Positions 23,073 to 32,076 of a stretch of DNA of 64,000 nucleotides are shown piece after piece (within the stretch, counting starts at the first letter, position 1; every line of letters starts with the position of its first letter). Source of the stretch: Alphaproteobacteria bacterium (GTDB taxonomy: Bacteria; Pseudomonadota; Alphaproteobacteria; SHVP01); the NCBI GenBank assembly GCA_016869765.1, contig VGES01000014.1, positions 16,131-80,130 on the forward strand, given 5' to 3'. The position numbers and the translations under genes are program-made. Below the pieces are notes generated by a model. That model had not been told where the DNA came from. It did not search any database and was given only the letters and a program-made list of their open reading frames with translations.

Positions 23073-24715
23073 TCGTTTGGGGACTCGCAGGCGTTATTAC
23101 TCTGGCAGTGCTGATCGCCCTCGTTCGGTCACTCCTGCGTGCCGGGACGACGCTCACCGAGCGCCAGGCCTACGATGCGACCGTGTACCGAGCGCAGCTG
23201 CAAGAGCTCGAGACCGATGCCGCACGTGGTTTGATCGGCGGCGACGAACTCGAATCCGCCCGACGCGAGATCGCCCGACGATTGTTGGCGACAGAGACGG
23301 CCACCGGACCAAGCGGCGGAAGCGATCGAAAGGAGCACGGTTGGCGGAGGGCTGCTGTTCTTATCGTCGTCCTCGCGATCCCGCTTGCCGGGGCCGGCAT
23401 TTATGGCTGGCGCGGCAATCCCGCGTTGCCCGGACAGCCTGCCGGTACCGGCGCCCAGCGAGCGGTCCCAGCCGACGCCACCGACATGCGTCAATCGATT
23501 GCCCGTCTGGAAGCGCGCCTGCGCGATCAACCCGACGATGTCGATGGTTGGGTGCTGCTCGGCCGATCGTTCATGATCACGGCTGAACCCCACCGGGCGA
23601 TCGAGGCCTTTCGTCGCGCCATCGAGATCGCCCCCGGCGACGAGCGCCTCCGGTCCTTCTACGGCGAAAGTTTGGTCATGGCCGCCGATGGGGTTGTGAC
23701 GCCGCAAGCTCGGGAGGCCTTCGACCGCGCGTTGAAGAGCGATCCCAGCGATCCCGCCGCACGATTCTACCTCGCGCTGAGCGATGCCCAAGCCGGACGC
23801 TGGCGCGAGGCTCTCGATCGATGGTCGGCCTTGGCGTTCGACACGCCGGAAGAGGCGCCTTGGCGCGGCATGCTGGTCAGCCAGATCGAGAGCGCGGCGC
23901 GCGAATTGGCGATCGACCCCCGTAGCCTTGCTGCTCTGCGATCACCGACCCGCGGACCCGAGCGCCCGCGCGGACCAACGGCCGAGGACATGCAGGCCGC
24001 GCAATCCCTGTCGACCGAGGATCGCAATGCGATGATCCGCAGCATGGTCGAAGGTCTGGCCGCGCGCCTACGACAGAACCCCAACGATATCGAAGGCTGG
24101 CAGCGGTTGATCCGGTCTTACCAGGTGCTGGGCGAAGGGCAGAAGGCACGCGAGGCCCAAGCGCGCCTCGAGGCGTTGCAGCGCGGCTCACCGAGCCCAA
24201 CGGAGTCCCGTCCATCGGCGCCACCTCCTTCGCCAGTCGGAAACGAAGCGACGGCCCACGCCGCTACCGACCAACAAAACGCCATGGTTCAGTCGATGGT
24301 GGCAACCTTGGCGCAGCGACTGGCCAGCAACGCCGATGATCGCGACGGCTGGTTGCGGCTCGGCCGCTCCTACCAAGTGCTCGGGCGATCCACCGATAGT
24401 CTCGCCGCCTACGCCCGGGCGGCGGAGCTTTGGCCCAACGATGCCGAGGTCCTACAGGCCGGCGCCCGCGCAAACCTGGAGACTGCGCCGACGGGCGCCA
24501 ACGTACCGACCGCAGCCTTGAACCTCTATCGGCGCCTGCTCGAACATCAGCCCAACCACGTCGAGGCGCTCTATTACGTCGGGCTAGGGGAATCCCAACG
24601 CGACAATCCGGCGGAGGCCGAACGGCTCTGGCGGCGACTGCTTGGTCATGTGGCAAGTGGATCAGAGATCGAGATGCTCGTTCAGTCTCGACTGACGGCG
24701 CTTCGGCGCCCCTAA
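23069..24715 (+). CDS. ccmI: Cytochrome c maturation protein CcmI (CycH)
   Basis: A 548-residue apocytochrome chaperone. The N-terminal CcmI-1 portion has two membrane helices (VWGLAGVITLAVLIALVRSL and RRAAVLIVVLAIPLAGAGIYGW) around a cytoplasmic loop with leucine-rich helix YRAQLQELETDAARGL. The periplasmic part is TPR-like, with three similar blocks each built on a pattern like MVEGLAARLRQNPNDIEGWQRLIRSYQVLGE (around residues 145, 325 and 410). It closes the ccm run. The internal repetition suggests duplication of a TPR module, which makes it longer than many CcmI proteins. Confidence 0.92.
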   Translation: MIVWGLAGVITLAVLIALVRSLLRAGTTLTERQAYDATVYRAQLQELETDAARGLIGGDELESARREIARRLLATETATGPSGGSDRKEHGWRRAAVLIVVLAIPLAGAGIYGWRGNPALPGQPAGTGAQRAVPADATDMRQSIARLEARLRDQPDDVDGWVLLGRSFMITAEPHRAIEAFRRAIEIAPGDERLRSFYGESLVMAADGVVTPQAREAFDRALKSDPSDPAARFYLALSDAQAGRWREALDRWSALAFDTPEEAPWRGMLVSQIESAARELAIDPRSLAALRSPTRGPERPRGPTAEDMQAAQSLSTEDRNAMIRSMVEGLAARLRQNPNDIEGWQRLIRSYQVLGEGQKAREAQARLEALQRGSPSPTESRPSAPPPSPVGNEATAHAATDQQNAMVQSMVATLAQRLASNADDRDGWLRLGRSYQVLGRSTDSLAAYARAAELWPNDAEVLQAGARANLETAPTGANVPTAALNLYRRLLEHQPNHVEALYYVGLGESQRDNPAEAERLWRRLLGHVASGSEIEMLVQSRLTALRRP

Positions 24716-24725
24716 GCCCAAAAAA

Positions 24726-24758
24726 GTAGAAGGCGCATTTCGACAATGCGCCCTCTAC
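24726..24758. terminator. Hairpin downstream of ccmI
   Basis: A near-perfect hairpin: GTAGA plus GGCGCATT pairs with AATGCGCC plus TCTAC, giving 13 pairs with one A/C mismatch and a TCGAC loop. It begins 10 bases after the ccmI stop and could end the ccm transcript. There is no T-run on the plus strand; an A-run precedes it, so it would look like a better terminator for minus-strand transcription. Confidence 0.45.
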
Positions 24759-25104
24759 AAATTACGGACAAATTTGGGGGATCGATCCGTAATCCATTGG
24801 CTGAAAACCGCACCAGGCCCAGGCCCAGCCAAACCCAGACATGGTGATCTCAGCAAGACCTGTGCCAACCGCGAGAGACGCAAAAAATGGCTGGAATCTA
24901 AGGTTCTCCGAGTGCCTCCCGAGAGTTACGCCCACTCAATTTGGCTCAACCGGGAGTTCGGTCACGGTCGTCTTGGAGCAATTCGATACAATTTGTCCCA
25001 AAATGAGAAGCGGGGCGCTTGAATATCGCGCGGCGAGGTCCTAGGTAATAGAATTCTACGGCGGTTAACCTTGACGAACGGTTAGCGCGCGCGTGGGAGG
25101 TTTC
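24759..25104. other. Gene-free stretch with inverted repeats
   Basis: About 350 bases between the ccmI hairpin and the next gene, visibly lower in GC than its surroundings. It holds an 8-bp inverted repeat, ATTACGGA (24761-24768) and TCCGTAAT (24786-24793), around the palindrome GGATCGATCC, and a 9-bp inverted pair, GGACAAATT (24766-24774) and AATTTGTCC (24990-24998), framing about 215 bases. No convincing gene is present; an 82-codon open frame has no family resemblance. Near its end lie TAGAAT-like AT-rich boxes that may hold the promoter of the next gene. Confidence 0.5.
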
Positions 25105-25398
25105 ATGGTCCAGATCAGTCCCGGCGGTTTGCCACCCGGTGGCGCGACCGCCCCGGTTCCGGCGGAATTCCCGTTACGCCGTGTTGCGGCCCAAGAGACA
25201 CGCCGACCGATTCAGGAGACCAGCCGCTCCGACGCGGAAGGTCAGGATGGCGGTGGCGCCAACTCGATTATCGAGAACGATCGACGCACGGACGAACTGC
25301 GAGCGCGTGCGGACGCGGATGAGCGGGCCGACGAAGAGCGGCGCGAACGACGCGAAACCGAAGAGCAACGCGGCAACAAAGTCGATATCCGCGTCTAG
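25105..25398 (+). CDS. Small highly charged hypothetical protein
   Basis: A 97-residue protein I do not recognise. It begins MVQISPGGLPPGG after a strong GGGAGG ribosome-binding site four bases from ATG 25105 (a GTG at 25093 is the alternative). The N-terminal third is Gly/Pro-rich and probably disordered; the rest is dense in Arg, Glu and Asp (RTDELRARADADERADEERR, ETEEQRG), suggesting a long charged helix or coiled coil. No signal peptide or membrane segment. It stands alone, bounded by a gene-free stretch upstream and a textbook terminator 30 bases downstream, which supports it being a real monocistronic gene. Confidence 0.65.
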   Translation: MVQISPGGLPPGGATAPVPAEFPLRRVAAQETRRPIQETSRSDAEGQDGGGANSIIENDRRTDELRARADADERADEERRERRETEEQRGNKVDIRV

Positions 25399-25427
25399 CG
25401 TCGAGCTTGGCTTTCGCCGGTCACAAC

Positions 25428-25455
25428 GGGGCGCCTAAAGGCGCCCCTTTTTCTT
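25428..25455 (+). terminator. Intrinsic terminator
   Basis: A perfect 8-bp GC stem, GGGGCGCC (25428-25435) and GGCGCCCC (25440-25447), with a TAAA loop, followed directly by TTTTTCTT. This is the clearest Rho-independent terminator in the window and ends the transcript of the small charged protein. Confidence 0.88.
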
Positions 25456-25498
25456 GCCTCGCTTGGATCGTACCGGCCGCCGGTGCAAGACTGTCTCC

Positions 25499-26065
25499 GT
25501 GGCCCCACCTCCCCGATTTCCGAACCAGCCCGAGAAGGTCGTTTACGCCGTGCCGGCCGGCGACACCAAGATGCGCGCCGTCTGCGATATCTGTGGATTC
25601 ATCAACTACGTCAATCCCAAGATCGTCGTCGGAACGCTGACGACCTGGCGCGATCGGATTCTCTTGTGCCGACGAGCGATCGAGCCCAGGCGCGGCTTCT
25701 GGACGATCCCCGCCGGCTATCTCGAAGAACACGAGACGACCATCGACGGTGCGTTGCGCGAGACTCGCGAAGAGGCGGGCGTGGTTCCGACCATTCGCGC
25801 ACTCCTCGCCGTCTACAGTGTCCGGCGCATCAGCCAAGTTCAGCTAATCTACCAAGCCATCGCTGAAACGGACGAACTCGTCCCCGGGCCCGAGACCCTC
25901 GAGGCTCGGTTCTTCGAACGGCAACGGATTCCATGGGATGCACTGGCATTCCCCAGCGTGCGTTGGGCCATTCGCCATCACGACGAGGTGGCCAACGCCG
26001 CCGTCTTCGCTCCGCGATCCAATCCGGAGGGAGATTGGGGCGACGAACGCCCGGCCGGACTATGA
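25499..26065 (+). CDS. NUDIX hydrolase
   Basis: A 188-residue NUDIX pyrophosphohydrolase. The NUDIX box is complete, GYLEEHETTIDGALRETREE followed by AGV, matching Gx5Ex7REUxEExGU. Upstream is one CxxC pair (VCDICGFINYVNPK), suggesting a half zinc-ribbon as in several NADH-pyrophosphatase-like NUDIX proteins. Substrate is not assignable. The start is GTG 25499 rather than the in-frame TTG at 25454, which sits in the T-run of the preceding terminator. The gene ends by overlapping the convergent yciB-like gene by six bases. Confidence 0.88.
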   Translation: MAPPPRFPNQPEKVVYAVPAGDTKMRAVCDICGFINYVNPKIVVGTLTTWRDRILLCRRAIEPRRGFWTIPAGYLEEHETTIDGALRETREEAGVVPTIRALLAVYSVRRISQVQLIYQAIAETDELVPGPETLEARFFERQRIPWDALAFPSVRWAIRHHDEVANAAVFAPRSNPEGDWGDERPAGL

Positions 26066-26632
26066 GGGCGACGCGCTGTCAGAAAGCCGATGTCGCTGCA
26101 GCACCGACATCTGGCTGACGCTGAACACCACGGTCAACAGCGTGATGCCAAAGACCTTGAATGACACCCACGTGTCCGTCCCGAAAGAGCGCCAAACGAT
26201 CTCGTTGAGCACCGCCAACCCGAGGAAGAACGACGCCCAGCGAACCGTCAGAATGCGCCAGCCGGTGTCCGTCAGCGGGATCATGTCACCGAGCACCAGC
26301 TTCAAGAGAGACCGTCGGAGAGCCAGCCCGGCAAACAACACGATGGCAAAAAGTGCGCTGACGATCGTCGGCTTGAGTTTGATGAATAACTCATCGTTCA
26401 GCGCGATTGTCATTCCACCCAGAATCAAGACGATTCCCAGCGTGACCACCGGCAATAGAGCGAATCTGCGGGTCATCCAATACGACGCCCCGAGTGCGAT
26501 CACGGTCGCCGGCATCAGGGCGATCGTGGCCGGCATGATTCCCCAGATGCCGTTGGCCACGAAAAACACGATCAACGGCAGGAGATCGACGGCGAGCTTC
26601 GCGAGCGGATTAGTATTGGTGGGCGCGGCCAT
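26060..26632 (-). CDS. yciB: Inner-membrane septation / spanning protein YciB (IspZ-like)
   Basis: A 190-residue polytopic inner-membrane protein of the YciB/IspZ septation family. Typical features are LLPLIVFFVANGIWGIMPATIAL at the N-terminus, the GGMTIALNDELFIKLKPTI loop and the C-terminal LNEIVWRSFGTDTWVSFKVFGI. Five hydrophobic helices are visible. Family members influence cell length and envelope synthesis. The start ATG 26632 is used; the frame continues far upstream but only shadows the opposite gene. It is divergent from the SAM hydrolase gene with 69 bases between them. Confidence 0.92.
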   Translation of the reverse strand: MAAPTNTNPLAKLAVDLLPLIVFFVANGIWGIMPATIALMPATVIALGASYWMTRRFALLPVVTLGIVLILGGMTIALNDELFIKLKPTIVSALFAIVLFAGLALRRSLLKLVLGDMIPLTDTGWRILTVRWASFFLGLAVLNEIVWRSFGTDTWVSFKVFGITLLTVVFSVSQMSVLQRHRLSDSASPS

Positions 26633-26701
26633 GTTGCGAAATCCGAATTGTGGCGAGCATACCAGGGCCGATCGCCCGGGCCAGCCGCGACCAAAGGCCC
26701 C

Positions 26702-27433
26702 ATGATTCTCCAGCTCTTCACCGACTTCGGCGCGGACGGCCCATACGTTGGTCAGATGACCGCTGTGCTTCTCCGGCACGCCCCGAATATCCCGGTCGTC
26801 TCCATGTTGGCCGATGCACCGACGGGAAATGTCCGCGCCAGCGCCTACCTGCTTGCGGCGCTCGCCCAGGACCTGCCGCGCGATCATGTCGTCGTCGCGG
26901 TCGTCGATCCAGGGGTCGGAAGCGACGAACGCCTGCCCTGCATCCTCAACGCCGATGATCGTTGGTTCGTGGGTCCGGGGAATGGCCTGTGTGCGATCGT
27001 CGCGCGTCGCGCCCGGCATTGCCGTTGGTGGCGGATCACTTGGCAGCCTCCGCGTTTGAGCGCGACGTTTCATGGCCGCGACCTGTTCGCGCCCGTCGCC
27101 GCGATGCTGGCGCGCGGCGAAGCCCCGCTGGGCGTTCCGATCCCGCCGCCCACGCCTGGGCACGACTGGCCAGACGATCTCAGCGAGGTCATTTACGTCG
27201 ACCACTTCGGCAACGCGATGACGGGCTTGCGGGCCGGTTCGCTGCCGTCCTGCGCAAGCCTTGGGGTGGCCGGTTGCCGCGCGGATCGGATACGGACGTT
27301 TGCCGATATGGCCCCAGGGCAACTCGCGTGGCTGGAAAACTCGCTCGGCCTCGCCGAGCTGGTGGTCAATCGCGGACGGGCCAGCGCGATTCGCGGAATC
27401 GGCGTTGGCGCTTACGTGACGATCGAGCGCTGA
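26702..27433 (+). CDS. SAM hydrolase / SAM-dependent halogenase-fold protein (DUF62)
   Basis: A 243-residue protein of the family that contains bacterial fluorinase, chlorinase and the S-adenosyl-L-methionine hydrolases. The N-terminus LQLFTDFGADGPYVGQM, then VVAVVDPGVGSDERLPCIL, FVGPGNGLCAIV, TFHGRDLFAPVAAMLARGE and YVDHFGNAMTGL are the family landmarks. Most such proteins split SAM with water into adenosine and methionine, so halogenation is not suggested. The gene is flanked by convergent ftsY, with stops back to back at 27433/27434. Confidence 0.88.
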   Translation: MILQLFTDFGADGPYVGQMTAVLLRHAPNIPVVSMLADAPTGNVRASAYLLAALAQDLPRDHVVVAVVDPGVGSDERLPCILNADDRWFVGPGNGLCAIVARRARHCRWWRITWQPPRLSATFHGRDLFAPVAAMLARGEAPLGVPIPPPTPGHDWPDDLSEVIYVDHFGNAMTGLRAGSLPSCASLGVAGCRADRIRTFADMAPGQLAWLENSLGLAELVVNRGRASAIRGIGVGAYVTIER

Positions 27434-28369
27434 TCAGACCTGCCCGACCAAGGCTTTGCCGAACGCGGTCGCGTCGAAGGGTTGCAGGTCGTCGATGCTC
27501 TCGCCGACTCCGATGGCGTGAATGGGTAGGCCGAACTTGGCAGCGACCGCCACCAGAACCCCACCTTTCGCGGTCCCGTCGAGCTTGGTCATGATCAGGC
27601 CGGAGACCTCGCACACGTCACGGAACAACTCGACCTGATTCAGGACGTTCTGGCCCGTCGTCGCGTCGAGCACCAAAAGCACGGTATGCGGCGCCGTCGC
27701 ATCGACCTTGCGCAAGACGCGGACGATCTTGCGCAACTCTTCCATCAAACCGGCCTTGTTCTGCAAACGGCCGGCCGTATCGATGAGCAGGACGTCGTCT
27801 CCGTCGGCGCGCGCCTTGGTCAGTGCGTCGAACGCCAGGCCGGCCGCGTCCGACCCTTGGGCCCGCGAAAAGAACTTGGCGCCGCTACGCTCGGCCCAGA
27901 CCTTGAGTTGTTCGATCGCGGCGGCTCGGAACGTGTCGCCCGCCGCGATCGACACGGTGCGGCCCTCGCGTCGAAAGCGACTCGCCATCTTTCCGATCGT
28001 CGTCGTCTTGCCCGTGCCATTGACGCCCGTGACCAGGACGACATGGGGACGTCGTGCCGTGTCGATGACGAGGGGGACGGCAACCGGACCGAGTACCGCC
28101 GCGACCTCGTCGGCCAACGCCTGACGGATCTCCTGCTCGGTCACCTCGCGGTCGAACCGCGTCGCGGCCAGTCGTTCCGTGACCGCTGCTGCCGTGGCCA
28201 CCCCGAGATCAGCGCGAATAAGGATTTCTTCGAGTTCCTCCAGTGCCGCGCGGTCGAGGCGACGGCGCACGAACACACCACCGAGGCCCGTGCCCAACGC
28301 TGCGGCGGTGCGGGCAAGGCCCTGTCGCAGCCTGCCCAACCAGCCGGTTCGCCGCTCGGACTCAGCCAT
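27434..28369 (-). CDS. ftsY: Signal recognition particle receptor FtsY
   Basis: A 311-residue SRP receptor GTPase. The NG domain has GVNGTGKTTTIGKMA (G1), DTFRAAAIEQLKVWA, LIDTAGRLQNKAGLMEEL (G3) and MTKLDGTAKGGVL (G4). The acidic A domain of E. coli FtsY is absent, as usual in alphaproteobacteria; the N-terminus is short and basic (GRLRQGLARTAAALGTG). It works with Ffh, encoded 2.3 kb away on the other strand. Its ATG overlaps the mtaB stop by eight bases; it is the last gene of dapF-mtaB-ftsY. Confidence 0.96.
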   Translation of the reverse strand: MAESERRTGWLGRLRQGLARTAAALGTGLGGVFVRRRLDRAALEELEEILIRADLGVATAAAVTERLAATRFDREVTEQEIRQALADEVAAVLGPVAVPLVIDTARRPHVVLVTGVNGTGKTTTIGKMASRFRREGRTVSIAAGDTFRAAAIEQLKVWAERSGAKFFSRAQGSDAAGLAFDALTKARADGDDVLLIDTAGRLQNKAGLMEELRKIVRVLRKVDATAPHTVLLVLDATTGQNVLNQVELFRDVCEVSGLIMTKLDGTAKGGVLVAVAAKFGLPIHAIGVGESIDDLQPFDATAFGKALVGQV

Positions 28370-29621
28370 CGACGGCGGAAGCCCGCAGACGATCGCCGCG
28401 ACGGTCGATGACGCGAGCCGCCACGATCTGCCCGACCTCGGCCACTCCTTCCAGCTCGACGGGAAGATAGTGTTCCGAACGACCCGACCGACCGTCCTCG
28501 ACGAGCACTTGTACGGTCGTACCCACCATCCGCTCAAGCCGGCGATCAAGAGTCCTTGCGCCCGCCTCCCGAAGTTGTGCGGCTCGCGCCCGACGGATGG
28601 CGAGCGGAACTTGAGGCATACGCGCCGCCGGCGTGCCGTTACGTGCCGAGTACGGGAAAACATGCAGCAACGCGAGGTCACACTCTTCGACCAGGGCCAA
28701 GGTGTCGGCAAACATCGCATCGCTCTCGGTCGGAAAGCCCGCGATGAAATCGGCGCCAAAGACGAACTCGGGACGCCCTGAGCGAAGGGTCCGGCACAAG
28801 GCAATCGCGTCGTCGCGCGAATGGCGTCGTTTCATCCGACGCAGCACCAGGTCGTTCCCCGATTGGAGGCTCAGGTGCAGATGCGGCGCCAACCGCGGTT
28901 CGGCGACAAGCTGCGAGCGCAGGGCGTCATCGACCTCGGCCGGATCGATCGAACTCAATCGCAGGCGGGACAACCCGGGAACGCGGTCGAGCAATCGCCG
29001 CACGAGCACGGCCAAATTCGGTTGGCCAGGCAGGTCGCGCCCGTACTCGCCGATGTCGACTCCCGTCAAGACGAGCTCGCGAAAGCCGCCCGCCACCAGC
29101 CGCTCAGCCTCGCTGACCACATGCCCGACCGGCACGCTCCGCGAATTGCCACGCCCGAACGGAATGATGCAGAACGTGCAGCGGTGATTGCAGCCCTGCT
29201 GAATCTCGAGAAAGGCGCGCGCGCGGCCCTCGAATCCTTCGATCAGATGCCCGGCTGTCTCGCGTAGCGCCATGATGTCTTCGACCCGCACCCGTGGCGG
29301 CGTCGGAACCCCGAACGTCTCGGGCTGCAGTTTTTCGAGGTTGCCCACGACCTGATCGACCTCGGGCATGGCCGCATAGTCGGCCGGACGGATCTGGGCC
29401 GCACACCCGGTGACGATGACCCGGGTGCCCGGTCTTTCACGGCGCACGCGGCGAATAGTTTGGCGGGCCTGCCGTTCGGCCTCGGCCGTTACGGCGCAGG
29501 TATTGATGATCACCGCGTCGGTAAGTCCGGCCGCAGACGCCTGGCGCCGGATCACCTCCGATTCGTACGAATTGAGGCGGCACCCGAATGTCACGACATC
29601 GATGTCGCGCACGACGTTCAC
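28362..29621 (-). CDS. mtaB: tRNA (N6-threonylcarbamoyladenosine-37) methylthiotransferase MtaB
   Basis: A 419-residue radical-SAM enzyme that converts t6A37 to ms2t6A37 in tRNAs reading ANN codons. The UPF0004 domain carries three cysteines (TFGCRLNSYES, INTCAVT, VTGCAAQ); the radical-SAM cluster is QQGCNHRCTFCIIPFGRG; a TRAM-like domain closes the protein. The start chosen is GTG 29621, overlapping the dapF stop (GTGA). A longer start at 29711 would add 30 residues without family resemblance. The CxxxCxxC spacing and short tail favour MtaB over MiaB. Confidence 0.94.
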   Translation of the reverse strand: MNVVRDIDVVTFGCRLNSYESEVIRRQASAAGLTDAVIINTCAVTAEAERQARQTIRRVRRERPGTRVIVTGCAAQIRPADYAAMPEVDQVVGNLEKLQPETFGVPTPPRVRVEDIMALRETAGHLIEGFEGRARAFLEIQQGCNHRCTFCIIPFGRGNSRSVPVGHVVSEAERLVAGGFRELVLTGVDIGEYGRDLPGQPNLAVLVRRLLDRVPGLSRLRLSSIDPAEVDDALRSQLVAEPRLAPHLHLSLQSGNDLVLRRMKRRHSRDDAIALCRTLRSGRPEFVFGADFIAGFPTESDAMFADTLALVEECDLALLHVFPYSARNGTPAARMPQVPLAIRRARAAQLREAGARTLDRRLERMVGTTVQVLVEDGRSGRSEHYLPVELEGVAEVGQIVAARVIDRRGDRLRASAVDG

Positions 29622-30460
29622 GGCCGCGCCGTCAGCCGGTCGAGATCGATGGAGCCTTGGAACACTTTGCTCACGGCTCCGCTCATCAGGACATGATTGT
29701 CGGCACGCCACTCGATCGTCAGCGTGCCGCCGGGCAAGACGACTTTGACGCGGCGGTCACAGAGGTCCCGCCGTACGGCCGCCACCGCCATCGCGCAGGC
29801 GGCTGTTCCACAGGCGAGCGTCAGACCGGCCCCCCGCTCCCAGACGCGCGCCACGATGCGTTCCCGCCCCTGAACGTTGGCGAGCGTGATGTTGGCGCGC
29901 TCGGGAAACAGTGGATGGCGTTCCAGACGCGGCCCGATCGTTGCGAGGTCGAACACCTCGACATCGGGCACGAAAAACACCGCGTGGGGATTGCCCATAC
30001 TCACGGCAACGGGGTCCGCGAGGGAACCAGCCTCGGTGTCCACCCGGAGTTCGAGATGCAGGGTGTCTTGCGGTCGGCTCAGGGGAATATCGCGCCAGTC
30101 GAGGCGCGCCGGCCCCATATCCACCCAAACCTCGCCATCGCTGCGGTCGACCGCTATTCGTCCGGCGACCGTCGACAGCGTCGCGTGATCGCTCCCGGTT
30201 TGATCGAGCAACATGGCTCCGACGCATCGCGTTCCGTTGCCACAGGCGCCCGACTCACCGCCATCGGCGTTGAAAAAGCGCAACATGGCGAGGTCTTGTG
30301 CCGCCGGCTCGATCACGATCACCTGGTCACAGCCGATCCCGCGGTGACGGTCGGCAAGCGCGCGGATTTGGGCAGCCCCAAGGCCGATCCGCCGCTGGCG
30401 CGCGTCGAACACGATAAAATCGTTGCCGAGGCCGTGCATTTTCACGAATGCCGTGTCCAT
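29618..30460 (-). CDS. dapF: Diaminopimelate epimerase
   Basis: A 280-residue cofactor-independent epimerase that converts LL- to meso-diaminopimelate for lysine and peptidoglycan. Both catalytic cysteines are present: the first in ESGACGNGTRC and the second in TLACGTAACAM. The N-terminus MDTAFVKMHGLGNDFIVFD matches the family start, so ATG 30460 is used. It overlaps mtaB by four bases and is divergent from ffh across a 210-base gap. Together with asd in this window it serves the aspartate/lysine pathway. Confidence 0.97.
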   Translation of the reverse strand: MDTAFVKMHGLGNDFIVFDARQRRIGLGAAQIRALADRHRGIGCDQVIVIEPAAQDLAMLRFFNADGGESGACGNGTRCVGAMLLDQTGSDHATLSTVAGRIAVDRSDGEVWVDMGPARLDWRDIPLSRPQDTLHLELRVDTEAGSLADPVAVSMGNPHAVFFVPDVEVFDLATIGPRLERHPLFPERANITLANVQGRERIVARVWERGAGLTLACGTAACAMAVAAVRRDLCDRRVKVVLPGGTLTIEWRADNHVLMSGAVSKVFQGSIDLDRLTARP

Positions 30461-30670
30461 GGTCCGCTTATATGGCCACAACCCCCGGGAATCCAACCGT
30501 TTCCGGGGTGGACCAACGTCGGAAGGACGCCTTGACGGCGTGGAAGGGCGGGGCGTATGGTCCGCGCCCTCAAGGCTTTTCAAGGGCTTGAGCCGATCCG
30601 CTGGCGGGTCGGTCCGCCAGTCCACGATGTTCGTGCACTGGCGATTTTGGCGTTTGCGGGTACGACGACG

Positions 30671-32038
30671 ATGTTCGAGGCACTTCAGGAACGGCTGACC
30701 GGGGTCTTCGATCGCTTGACCAAGCGCGGCGTCCTCAAGGAATCGGACGTCGCCGAGGCCTTGCGCGAGGTACGTGTCGCGTTGCTCGAAGCCGACGTGG
30801 CCCTGCCGGTCGTCCGGGATTTCGTTGCGCAAGTCCAGACCAAGGCCGTGGGTGCCGACGTCTTGCGCTCCGTCACCCCAGGCCAGATGGTCATCAAGGT
30901 CGTCCACGACCACCTCGTCGAGACCTTGGGCCGCGCCGCAGAGCCGATCAACCTGAGGGCCGTGCCGCCCGTGCCGTTGTTGGTCGTCGGGCTCCAAGGC
31001 TCGGGGAAGACGACGACCGCGGCGAAGATCGCCAAGCGTTTGCAGGACAAGGAGCACAAGAAAGTGCTCCTCGCCTCGCTCGACGTCTACCGCCCGGCGG
31101 CCCAACAGCAGCTCAAGGTCTTGGGTGAGCAAGCCGGCGTCGCGACGCTTCCGATCGTCGACGGCCAAATGCCGGTGGACATCAGCCGGCGGGCCATCCA
31201 AGCCGCCAAGCTCCAGGGCGCCGATGTCGTCATCCTGGACACCGCCGGTCGGCTGCACATCGACGAAGCGATGATGACCGAGGTCGTCGCGGTACGCGAC
31301 GCGGTGCGTCCGACGGAGATTCTGTTGGTCGCCGATTCGCTGACCGGCCAGGACGCGGTCAATGTCGCCAAAGCGTTCAAGGAACGCGTTGGTATCACGG
31401 GCATCGCGCTCACCCGGGTCGACGGCGATGCCCGGGGCGGTGCCGCGCTCAGCATGCGGGCGGTGACCGGGTGTCCGATCAAGCTGATGGGCTCGGGCGA
31501 GAAACTGGACGCACTGGAGGATTTCCACCCGTCACGCGTCGCATCGCGCATCCTCGGTATGGGCGACGTCGTATCGCTCGTCGAGAAAGCAGCCGAAACG
31601 ATCGAGAAGGACGAAGCCGAGAAGCTCGAACAGAAGCTGTTGAGCGGCCAGTTCGACATCGAGGATTTGGCGAAGCAGTTCCGGCAGATGCGCAAGATGG
31701 GCGGGATGCAGGGTCTCATGGCGATGTTGCCCGGCGTCGGCAAGGTCAAAAAGCAGATGGCCGAAGCCAACCTCGACGACAAGCTTCTCGCTCGTCAGGA
31801 AGCGATCATCTACGCGATGACCAAGAAAGAGCGCCGCAACGTCAATATCCTGAACGCTTCGCGCCGTCGCCGCATCGCGGCGGGGGCCGGCGTTCAGATT
31901 CAGGACGTCAACCGGCTCCTGAAGCAGTACCGCCAGATGTCCGACATGATGCGCAAAGTCGGCAAGCTGACGAAGGGCGGCAAGATTTCGCCGCAGGCAT
32001 TGCGCAGTTTGATTCCACCACAGGGTTTTCCGCGTTGA
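30671..32038 (+). CDS. ffh: Signal recognition particle protein Ffh
   Basis: A 455-residue SRP54 GTPase. The NG domain shows GLQGSGKTTTAAKIA, DVYRPAAQQQL, LDTAGRLHIDEAMM and TRVDGDARGGAAL. The M domain (about residue 300 on) is methionine-rich (QFRQMRKMGGMQGLMAMLPG, RQMSDMMRKVGKL) and binds 4.5S RNA and signal sequences. ATG 30671 gives the canonical MFEALQERLTGVF start. It leads the plus-strand run through rpsP, rimM, trmD and rplS into leucine biosynthesis. No 4.5S RNA gene was recognised. Confidence 0.97.
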   Translation: MFEALQERLTGVFDRLTKRGVLKESDVAEALREVRVALLEADVALPVVRDFVAQVQTKAVGADVLRSVTPGQMVIKVVHDHLVETLGRAAEPINLRAVPPVPLLVVGLQGSGKTTTAAKIAKRLQDKEHKKVLLASLDVYRPAAQQQLKVLGEQAGVATLPIVDGQMPVDISRRAIQAAKLQGADVVILDTAGRLHIDEAMMTEVVAVRDAVRPTEILLVADSLTGQDAVNVAKAFKERVGITGIALTRVDGDARGGAALSMRAVTGCPIKLMGSGEKLDALEDFHPSRVASRILGMGDVVSLVEKAAETIEKDEAEKLEQKLLSGQFDIEDLAKQFRQMRKMGGMQGLMAMLPGVGKVKKQMAEANLDDKLLARQEAIIYAMTKKERRNVNILNASRRRRIAAGAGVQIQDVNRLLKQYRQMSDMMRKVGKLTKGGKISPQALRSLIPPQGFPR

Positions 32039-32076
32039 TCCAACACCTATCTATGCTTTGAAGGGAGCAACTGAAC

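Noticed and set aside
24774..25022. 82-codon open frame on the plus strand in the gene-free block
   Set aside because: No ribosome-binding site, no family resemblance and unusual composition; its start lies on an inverted repeat.
26702..27433. Possible fluorinase or chlorinase
   Set aside because: The family is mostly SAM hydrolases; nothing in the neighbourhood suggests organohalogen biosynthesis.
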